Of a stretch of 64,000 nucleotides of DNA, positions 55,785 to 64,000 are shown piece by piece; the stretch's first letter is position 1; each line of letters starts with the position of its first letter. Origin of the DNA: Dryococelus australis. Its lineage: Eukaryota; Arthropoda; Insecta; Phasmatodea; Phasmatidae. Both the position numbers and the translations under genes were made by a program. The notes under the pieces were generated by a model. The model was not told the DNA's origin, did not search any database, and saw nothing but the letters and a program-made list of their open reading frames with translations. Location of the stretch: assembly GCA_029891345.1 (NCBI GenBank), contig CM056995.1, positions 215,640,547 to 215,704,546 of the forward strand, given 5' to 3'.

Positions 55785-56795
55785 GGCTAGCCCTGGAAGA
55801 AGTTCCTGCAATTACGAAGGATCGCAGCACCCCTGTGACCATGTATCGTCACAGCCGGCCGCCTCAGAGACAGGGGTTTTAATTTGTCGTCGCCTCCACA
55901 TGGGGCAATAAGAAACTCGCAGAGCGTCTGCACGCCCGATAAATGCCCCCCCCCCCCCGTACGTCGGCATCCCTGATAAATGCGCCCCGTGTTGGAAGTT
56001 TACGTTACCTCCCCCCCCCCCCCCCACGGTACCATTGAAAAATGCTGAGCGGAGGAAATTTAGTATAAATACAGCCCTGGCTGCCAGCACCGAAGTATGT
56101 CGCCTGGCTCGGCGACCGAAGTGGACACGAGCCCAACCCCCGGTTAGCAAGTACTTACCCTCCTCAGTCTAAAAGTTATTACCTTCCTCCAGTCCGCAAG
56201 GGCTCGGTTGCTCCCCACTCCAGTCCGCCGAGGACTCTCCTACACCCAGTCTACAGAAGGCGCTCCTTCGAGTCCGACCATGGACTACTCTACTTCTTAC
56301 AGCAAACCCCCTTCATATCCTGCACCTTAAACCCACGACAAGTCTGTGAAGACTCTCTCTCTCAAGACCTGGATGTCACTGATGACCTGCATGTGGGACG
56401 TCTGCCAACTACAAGTATACCCCACCTTAACCCAGTAACCCTTACCCCAGTCAACTTCCTTTGACTCCACGGTAACGAGCCGTCGCGTTGCGTATTGCTT
56501 ACCTTACTAACTTCCACTTAATTATTATTAGCCGCTGTCAAAGTTGTATTGCTACACATTCTCACTTTTAGCTGCTGTGAAGTTACATAGTTATAACTGC
56601 CCTCTCTCTCAGGCCGCCTTCGGCTAACCCTGTTTGGTTTATGTTATTCTTGTACCATATTTGTCTCCAGTGTTTTGCCAATACAATTTAAATATAACTA
56701 TGCATTTTTGTACTAGTTATAATTATTTGCGTTTAGTCCCCAGGGACCAATCCCCGCAGTAAACAACCACGACACGTTACATTCTTGTGTATCGT
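55785..56795 (+). mobile_element. LTR-like segment, copy A
   Basis: Resembles 60728-61560 along its length: CTAGCCCTGGAAGAAGTT, CAGCACCCC.TGACC, CCCGATAAA, a TATAAATACAGCCC promoter-like box (56065-56078), CAGCAC start region, CAGTC.ACTTCC, GTCG.TGCG.ATA, and GT.TAGT...GGGAC near the end. Long C runs at 55949-55958 and 56011-56025 are specific to this copy. The layout (promoter box, leader, then a coding frame) fits a 5' LTR plus untranslated leader. Confidence 0.5.
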
Positions 56796-56964
56796 TACTA
56801 ATAGTTAGTGGACCCTTCCTCCCTATTTTGTGGTATAGTGTAAACTATAGTAATCAGTTGCACAGTAAGAAAGGAGGTGCTCCTAGTAAACAATGACGTA
56901 GGGAACGTCACGCCTTTGTACGGGCTAATGTCAGCTCCAGATGTGAGGGCGAACCTCCGGTCAG

Positions 56965-57609
56965 ATGTTCGACCAAACTCCACGGGCCATTTATCCATAT
57001 ATTCACTTGGATATTTCTTCCCTGCTAGATCATATACTTGGTAACCAGTTACCAGGGCATCTGTTGGCAGAGTACGAGATACAGGAGAAATCATTAACTC
57101 AGGAAGACGAAACTATTCCTCTTGACAACCCCGCTAGTCAGCAACCGAAAACCGCTAGTAATGTCCAACAAACGTCCGGACGGCGTATCAGAGTGAAACA
57201 TCCTGCGGGCACAGTTCTCCCGAAATATTGTTATAATAAACTTGCAATGGGAAAAGTGATCCGGGTGCGACTCCCAGCACAACCCGACACCTGCCCTCGT
57301 ACAACACTCTCCTCCGTAGATTTCATACCGACACGTCAGCCTACTCGCCCGCTTAAAGTTTCCTCTGCCAGACCACGCACCTCCATCACCACGTCAGAAT
57401 TAACTTCCCACCATTTCACCCTTTTGGGATCGTTGGCATCCCGTATATTGGCGATCCTACTAGTGAGAAGGTTTTCGCTCCCTGGGCGGGAATCCACCTC
57501 TATCCGACTCACTCTGGGATTTGACTCCCCTCCAACCGTAGCAAACCTACCCCCAAGCGGCCTAATACTACACCTAACCACCTTACGCCTCGTAGGGCTA
57601 AATGAATAG
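56965..57609 (+). CDS. Retroelement leader or gag-like ORF, copy A
   Basis: An open frame of 214 codons from ATG 56965. The central part (GRRIRVKHPAGTVLPKYCYN, GKVIRVRLPAQPDTC, PTRQPTRPLKVSSARPRT) and the C-terminal part (LASRILAILLVRRFSLPGRE then LTLGFDSPPTVANLPP) match in order a broken frame in copy B at 62030-62770. Conservation of protein-level order between two diverged copies indicates that this is a real element gene. I do not know its family: no zinc knuckle or enzyme motif is visible. Confidence 0.5.
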   Translation: MFDQTPRAIYPYIHLDISSLLDHILGNQLPGHLLAEYEIQEKSLTQEDETIPLDNPASQQPKTASNVQQTSGRRIRVKHPAGTVLPKYCYNKLAMGKVIRVRLPAQPDTCPRTTLSSVDFIPTRQPTRPLKVSSARPRTSITTSELTSHHFTLLGSLASRILAILLVRRFSLPGRESTSIRLTLGFDSPPTVANLPPSGLILHLTTLRLVGLNE

Positions 57610-58925
57610 TTAGTATTCGCCATGATAGGCCAAGCTATGCTTGGCAGGTCGGTCAACTTCTACGCAATGCCATCTAGAGTACTCGCACCCCATACCACAC
57701 GCGTCAAACATTACCTCCATCTTGACCACATTTCTCCCCATAACATTCTGATTTTAAATATATTCTAGTGCTGGTAAGAGTGCTTCCAAAGACGTGGCAT
57801 AGCAGAAGGAAAGTACAGCTTTAATTTATCTTAAATTAAAATCATTGAATAAGTTTGTTTCCCATCATCTATCACAATAGCACCCATCAGAAAATTTTTA
57901 TACAGTTGTACAACTAAACTAAATGAGTTTATGGCATCAAAGTATTAGTAGAAGTTTGCTTAAATTCGAACAAAAACTTTCTTTTGTGGCGCACGACTAA
58001 AAATAACACAGACACTTGCACTCTGTTACATAATTCTGAAATTTGTATACACAACTTAAGCAAACTTATTCTGTGTGAGTTTGGCACAAATTGCAATACA
58101 CAGGAAGAGAAAACTGCGCCACTTTGCTTCCTCAATGCAGAATATTCGATAAAAGAAGTCAAAATAAGAATTTTGAAGGGTTGCATAAATTTCTATTGGG
58201 TTTGCTACAGTGGTCTTAAGAGCGACATTATGTGCGGTGTTTCAACATCTTCCACAATAAGACTTCTACAGGTATAGATCACACCACCTGGATCTAGAAC
58301 TGGGCAAAGGAATGTCTACAAAAAGCACTCGCTGATGCTGGGATGACATTTCAGCTGGATGATGGGATTGAAACCTTGTGTCACCTGAAGATGGAACTGG
58401 TGTGAAAAGGAGGTATAGCTGCTGAACAGGAGGGCGAATCGGGCGTAATTTGAGTCTTTAAAAATATCAACTATCTGCCACAAAATCTAGTGCAGAAGTT
58501 TATGTCTGTGTATAGTATAAACTTAAACACAGTAGTGAGATTTCTAGTTCAAATAGCACGAGTCACATCACTGAACATCTGTGAAATTACCTTGTTATAT
58601 GCAGCTATTATGTTAAAATTGCTTATGCAGCTATTATGTTAAAATTGCTATAGCCTTTGTAAAATGTAGTTGGGCAGGCTATAAATTAATATATGCCATT
58701 TAACGATTTCAGTAAGGCAGTGCTGTGGCAAACAGGTTCTCCAGTAGCTATAGTGCACCAGTGTATGAAAATCCTTGAAAGATTTTAAAGTCCGAGCGAG
58801 TCCATGCAGCAATAAATAAGTGAGATCATTAGGTGGTAGAGGTAAGAGGATTGCCGAATGCGGAAAAAGGTTTAGTGGAAATAACATTTTTTTCTATTTA
58901 TTACTGTAAATCAGTTAAATTTTTT
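57610..58925 (+). other. Region downstream of copy A ORF
   Basis: 57985-58030 (TGTGGCGCACGACTAAAAATAACACAGAC...) resembles 63364-63440 downstream of copy B, so the copies share sequence beyond the ORF. No further gene is readable until the knuckle/protease segment. Confidence 0.35.
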
Positions 58926-58929
58926 ACTA

Positions 58930-59745
58930 TTTCCTCTAAGCCGAAAACGTTAAAAGAATTATTAGCATTAGTAATTCAAGTTGAATTAACAATTGGCAAG
59001 TGTAAACAATGAGAGTAAAAATGTGTAACACCAAAACAGAAGTGTCAAATTTGTTTTCGGTCTAACCATCCGACAGCTAAATGCTTCTATAGGACACAGA
59101 ATTGCGAAGGAAATACCATTCAGGCGAACCCGAAACAAAGTGTCAGGTTTGTATAATGAGTATTAACCCGATGAAGATATGTTTTTATAAGAAATCTGAG
59201 TGCAATGGGAAAGAGAAACCACTAGAAAATGGGGTCAGTCTGAATTAAAGGTAAGTCAGACGTTACAGAAAAATCTGAAGGTTGCAAACCATTAAAATAA
59301 ATATTTTGTTACAAACGCCGTAATCATGGTCACATGCAATTGAAATGTCCGTTGAGAGGAAAGTCTATAGGAATAGCTGTCATTGTTAACAAAAGTCTGT
59401 TTATTAAAAATGGTCTCTTTTGTGTTCAGTTGGTAAAAGTTATTTTAATTATGTCGTCCTAGGTAGATTCAGGAGCATCTGCAAAGCCCATAAAGCAAGA
59501 AATTTTAACTCGCATCATGCATGAAGTGCTGGTAGGAACTGTGCAATTAGGACGGTGCGAGTCTGTTGTTTTTTCTTTAGTCGACGGAAGATTTGTTAAG
59601 TAAAATGTTGTAGCAGTTATGAAAATGAAATTTGAACATTTTTCATGGAAAGTGGCATTTCGCATGTTTGAACATCTGTCGTATGACGTCATATTGGGTA
59701 TAGATTTTTTTTGGGTAGCTCCCACGCATGCATTTACATAGCAAA
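58930..59745 (+). pseudogene. LTR-retrotransposon gag knuckle and protease remnant
   Basis: CQICFRSNHPTAKC (59043-59084) is a C-x2-C-x4-H-x4-C knuckle. A second cysteine cluster (CQVCIMSINPMKICFY) and a third (CYKRRNHGHMQLKC) follow in other frames. After an in-frame TAG (59460-59462), VDSGASAKPIKQEI (from 59463) has the DSG active-site triad of retroviral-type aspartic proteases, and about 70 residues later DVILGIDFF matches the conserved ILG-x-DF flap-end motif. No RT, RNase H or integrase follows. It is clearly an LTR retrotransposon gag-pol fragment, and may belong to the element of copies A and B. Confidence 0.85.
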
Positions 59746-60725
59746 GAAGGTATTAAAATGTAACTTTTCGCCTGACACAGTGATAATTTCCAAGTAAAAT
59801 CCTTTCATTTTCATGGAAATTTACCAACGTATTAAGGTATGTACAAGGAAATACATTCTACACATTATTACATTAAGAACATAAGAAATTTTCAAAGTTA
59901 AAAAAGAAAATGTTACGCATATAATACGTGATGAAAACGCTTATTGATTTCATGTATGGGTAACGTGTGTGTAGGAATTCGAGCAATCCCTACCTAGTAA
60001 ATGTTTTAACAAACAATATTCCTTAACCTTCTAAAAGCTTATGAATTTAATATAAATATTAAGGTCTCGCCCATGATTGGGGAAGACAGACCAGGGTTTC
60101 ATAACACGGAGGAACTGCACTTCGAAATGTATTTCAAGAGGGTGAAGGGGTTCTAACTGAGACATAAAGATATGAAATCGTTTTATTACTATTCATTTAA
60201 TAGAACTTTTACATTTATTGTGGGAAAAGAATAATATTTTAACCATTTTATATTTTTGATAATATTGTATATTGGGGAAAGCTGCAATAATGTTTGAAGT
60301 CTTATATAAAGAAATAATCGACTGTATGAGAATTTTTTTCACTGAAGTTAACCCAACCTCTTTCAAACATATTGGGGAAGGTCTTGGGTCATTTCAATTT
60401 TACCAACTACATTGAGGAGATACTGAGACACAAGATATCATTCTGCATGTTGACACATGCCGGCATACTGGGCTACAGAGGGGCGCACTCTTACGGCTGA
60501 CTTCACCCCATCTGAGAGTGCACCAAGCGCGGGGCGAAATAAGATTAATTGGTCGCTGAGACTTGGTAATGATAAAATTAAAAATACTTCATGCATTGAT
60601 AAGTCACCAATGTAATCGTAATTCACGTCTGAAATGATGGTCTTCTACGTCCGATCAAGAATGAGTATGCAAATGCCTTCCCGAAGAAGAAATAATAATA
60701 TTGATTTAAATTATACTACACTACC
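59746..60725. other. A+T-rich stretch, nothing recognised
   Basis: No supported gene between the protease remnant and the LTR-like copy B. Confidence 0.3.
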
Positions 60726-60727
60726 CT

Positions 60728-61560
60728 GCCTGGCCAAGAAGTTACAAAAACCCTCAAGATAACAGCACCCCCATGACCTTCTGACATCACGGCTCGCCTG
60801 CCTCAGTCCGGGGCGCAAGAAAATTTCTACGTTTCCACCAGGGGTGATAAGAAAACGAGCGGCGCTACTGCTGCACCCGATAAACCAACCCCTGCGATGG
60901 AAGGCTACGTTACCCCCCTGCCCCACCATAAAATCGCTGACACAAGTCGATTTTTATACAAATATAAGTCCAGCACCATGGTCCAGCAGAGACGCCGGGC
61001 TCGCCGGCCGACAAGGTTCACGATCTCTAACCTATTCTGCGGAAGACTCTCTTCCTCTCCTCAGCAGCCCGCACCAGGAGTCAAGCATCTGTCACCAGCA
61101 GTCTGCACCAGGGCTAGAACTCCTAACCTCAGCAGCCTGTGCCAAGGCTCAAACCTTCCTGCCAACTGCTCGATATACAGCAGCGCTACCTCCAGCTCAG
61201 CTGACCGGCCCAGGGACAGCTCTTCACATCCACGGTAAATCCAATGCTTTTACCGTATACCCTGACCTCAGTCGACTTCCCTGTCTCCAGCGGAAACAGG
61301 TCGTTGCGCGATACCATCCACCTGGATAGCGCCCTGCTACAGCTCATGCTGTAAATAGCGTAAAAATGTTCAGTTGAGTTAATCTCTGATTATTTTAATT
61401 AATTTTTATTAATTTCCCCAGACTCGCCTTTGCCTGTAGAATAATAATATTTGAGATTTTCCAACGAACTCTATTCTAGCATTTGTTTTTGCATATTAAT
61501 AGTGATTTTATTAGCGTCTAGTTTGTAACCGGGACTTTCCGCAATCTTTATTGATAGAAT
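60728..61560 (+). mobile_element. LTR-like segment, copy B
   Basis: Diverged partner of copy A (see that entry). TATA-like TTTTATACAAATATAAG lies at 60951-60967, then CCAGCACCATGG. Overlapping open frames through it (60844-61329 and others) reflect a Pro/Ser/Ala-rich base composition and I do not call them genes. Confidence 0.45.
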
Positions 61561-61989
61561 AATAAATATTATATCTTATTCTAAAAAAGTGTTGGTTGCC
61601 TAAATCAATTGTACTGTAGATCCCTTGCCACTATTTTTATAATTTCAGTGTGGTGTGTTTTTTAATTCAGTTACTTTGCGCAGAAATTAAATTTAAATTA
61701 CTCGTCTCTTACTCAGCCATGTATTGATCTGGATACCTCAGGAGGAGAGGCCTGACAAAGGACCCTTCGCTGAGATTTCGGGATACCGACCGCCGACAAG
61801 GGTCGCACGGTTTGGGTAGTGGGTTGCCTATCTTGCAGCAGGACCGCGGGAGTGACTGCAAATTTCGCCTTGCTCCGGACTGCTCATCTGTAAACCCCAT
61901 TGTCAGTCCTTCTATTTCTTCTTGCATTTAACTTGTGGTCGATTTCCTAATATCAATGCGCAAGCAACACGGTGGTAAAGGAAGTCGTC

Positions 61990-62775
61990 AGAGACGACAT
62001 GAGAGAGACGTGACGCTATTAATCAGACACTACTCAGCCAGTTAATCCAGGACTCCAACCCCAGTATACTTGTCCTACAAGAACCGGAGTACGAACCTAT
62101 AGACTATGGTATACTTATACCTCCCACATGTGAGACCCCATCAAATCGATTCCTAGGTTGGTGTCCTCCGGACGAGGGCTCCGACCCGGAGGAAACCCCT
62201 TCTAACCTCACCGTTACACAACCTGCCAGTTCTAGTGTCGAGCACCCAGAGCAGCCCTCAACTAAAACCTCTGAACACACCAGTACTGTTCGATTATCAT
62301 CCGGCAAGGTAATTTGGGTTCGACACCCGAAGATAGAAACACACCAAGGTTTCTGCGTGGTGAAATTGGCTTCCTGGAAATCAATAAGTGTTCGAATCCC
62401 CGTTAGACAGAGTCCCAGAATATCTGGTAAAAGTTCCCCAGCCAATTTCGTCCCCGCCCGACAGCCGACGAGGCCGCGGCGGATAAATCCGGTAAGCCCT
62501 TGCCAGATCACCCATCACCACAGCCACGCATAAGTCGTAACTCCGACTGATCATTGCCCTTCATCGAGGCAACTGGCGTCTCGGCTAATGACGTCCTTAG
62601 TGGTCAGGAGGACAAGGCTGCTAGGAAGGGATAGCCTGATACTCCAAATCACCTTGGGGTTGGACTCCCCTCCACCTTGTAAATCCCAAGAGGGCAGTCA
62701 GCACTCTAATCGCTTGCCTATCAGACAGCAGCAGCAGAGGACAAAACCCCCACTCCATTCAAAATTCCTTTAAGA
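61990..62775 (+). pseudogene. Leader or gag-like ORF, copy B, frameshifted
   Basis: From about 61995 one frame reads LLSQLIQDSNPSILVLQEPE, PPDEGSDPEETPSNLTVTQ, SSGKVIWVRHPK, then PARQPTRPRRINPVSP before a stop near 62530. Another frame (62560-62773) reads RQLASRLMTSLVVRRTRLLG then LTLGLDSPPPCKSQ. The matches to copy A (GKVI.VR.P, ARQPTRP, LASR...VRR...GR, TLG.DSPP) are collinear. This copy is broken by at least one frameshift and one stop. Confidence 0.55.
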
Positions 62776-64000
62776 CGCGTCAATGTGTAGGCACACATCA
62801 TCAGAGAGTTTAATATCTCTGTGCGTCCGTTGAGGCCTTTGAATAGCAGTATTGGCTATTGTGGGGCCTCATACTACATGCCCGCTTAAATGTTTTGAAC
62901 CATCGCATCATGAGAATTCAATACAGCTGGTATTTTTTTAAAGTACATGTCTGCGTACATATACTCCCACTTCACGGGGAGTTTAAGTTCGACGGTACAA
63001 CAAACCGTCTTAAACCTGCCGCATGTTCCCTGATCACGTAAGTTGTAGTATATTATGTGTATTTATCAGTGAAGTGTTCACATCAGTGTTTGGGGAGCCA
63101 CAATACCGCAGGGCGGGAGTGTAAGTATTATCGCTTATTCATCCGCCGGTCTTAACATGCTCACGCAATTAAAATAATACACGAGGTGCAGGGTCGTTAA
63201 CCGGGGCTTTTCGGACACGGTCCACTTCAAGAGTCTAGTCCTAAGCTGAGAAGATTTCTAAATTGGTAAGGTGACGCCCTCCGAACACTCCAATCTCTTT
63301 CTCAGACCATGCGACCAACCCGAAACGAGTCACTTTGTTTTAATTCGGACTATCTACTTTGTTTTGTGGCACTAGTCTCAAAATTAGACAGCAAATTGCA
63401 CTGTGTTCCATTAATTAGGAAAATAGAATACATAACTTTTGCACTTATATGAAACAAACCAAAACAAAAAAAAATTCTTAAGACGTTTTGGCTAGTGGAA
63501 TTAGACAACTATGAAAACAAATGAAAGAAATATGTAACTATATGAAGTGAATAGAAAAATTTACGAATTATAAATGGAAGAAATAGGCATAAAGTAAAAG
63601 TTATTCAAAAAGCAAAATACAAAAGTAATAAAATAAAACATTAAAAATAAAACAAAATATAGTTATGATAAATCATTTCGAGGAAAATCGAAAAAAAAAA
63701 AGTCTACAATACAAATAGATATGACAATAGGGAGTGCACAATTATTTGGTTAGTGCACACAGGATATGGTGTTTGGAGCGATATCCACTTTAATCCTTTA
63801 GCCCTTGTATCCACTACATGGGGCATGCTGCAGAAGAAGGAAAAGTATGGTGATAATTATACAATTTAGTATTGTTACCTTATGTGGACGGTGTGTTCCC
63901 GGTCCTTAACTTTGTTTGTAGCAATTTATATATCTCTGGTTTTAGGTGCTTTCTCCCATGACTCTCAATCACCAAGCTTATATTTTATTCGTTGGGTGAA
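62776..64000. other. 3' flank of copy B, then A+T-rich sequence
   Basis: 63364-63440 is shared with the region downstream of copy A (TGTGGC.C..G.CT.AAA...AGAC), which puts the element's minimum right limit near 63.44 kb. After that the sequence is A-rich with no supported feature to the end of the window. Confidence 0.35.

Noticed and set aside
60844..61329. 161- and 113-codon plus-strand frames in LTR-like copy B
   Set aside because: Two overlapping frames with low-complexity Pro/Ser/Ala composition lying in a segment that matches a non-coding LTR-like part of copy A.

Overview
This is a eukaryotic, A+T-rich, repeat-dense window, almost certainly from an insect. The order is not resolved; a large-genome lineage such as a polyneopteran fits the mix of tRNA-derived SINEs, MITEs, LINEs, mariner/Tc1, PIF/Harbinger, Maverick/Polinton-like and LTR elements. 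No complete host gene is visible. The only host-like coding signals are two related 25-codon signal-peptide exons (31486 and 49794), each followed by a GTGAGT splice donor, and one unassigned GC-richer open frame near 8.3 kb behind an X-box-like palindrome.

Layout. 0.6-1.1 kb: a ~410 bp MITE, the first of six in the window. 1.9-2.8 kb: decayed PIF/Harbinger transposase (minus). 3.2-7.2 kb: element with ~0.7 kb inverted arms, a seven-unit internal tandem array and many TGACCTTGA sites. 8.1-8.7 kb: X-box and open frame. 9.37-11.2 kb: a MITE split by a 1.4 kb mariner. 11.29-11.5 kb: tandem 38 bp units made of a SINE A-box head. 13.3-15.5 kb: MITEs, a small foldback and a SINE. 16.4-16.7 kb: 102 bp minisatellite. 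17.6-24.5 kb: a decayed LINE on the minus strand (gag-like knuckles, endonuclease end, RT, C-terminal knuckle), interrupted by a second LINE fragment on the plus strand with an exact 11 bp target-site duplication. 25.2-26.3 kb: SINEs. 27.0-29.6 kb: decayed Maverick/Polinton-related element with a zinc-finger gene whose 5' region is shared with the 3-7 kb element. 30.9-31.6 kb: MITE and signal-peptide exon 1a. 32.9-33.7, 37.4-38.0 and 51.6-52.1 kb: dead DDE transposases. 39.75-40.03 kb: six copies of a near-palindromic 20-mer. 41.4-46.7 kb: compact multigene virus-like element. 49.1-49.9 kb: second copy of the exon region. 55.8-63.4 kb: two diverged copies of an LTR-retrotransposon-like unit with a shared leader reading frame, plus a separate gag-knuckle/protease remnant at 58.9-59.75 kb.

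The most unusual block is 41.4-46.7 kb: about nine short genes on both strands, packed with ATGA stop/start overlap and 3-9 bp gaps, arranged around two ~100 bp divergent spacers. It carries a SAP/Rho_N-like protein, a zinc-finger protein with CECGKYV motifs, and a large conserved-looking protein broken by frameshifts. It looks like an integrated and decaying DNA virus or virus-like transposon. I could not assign it to a named family from the sequence alone.
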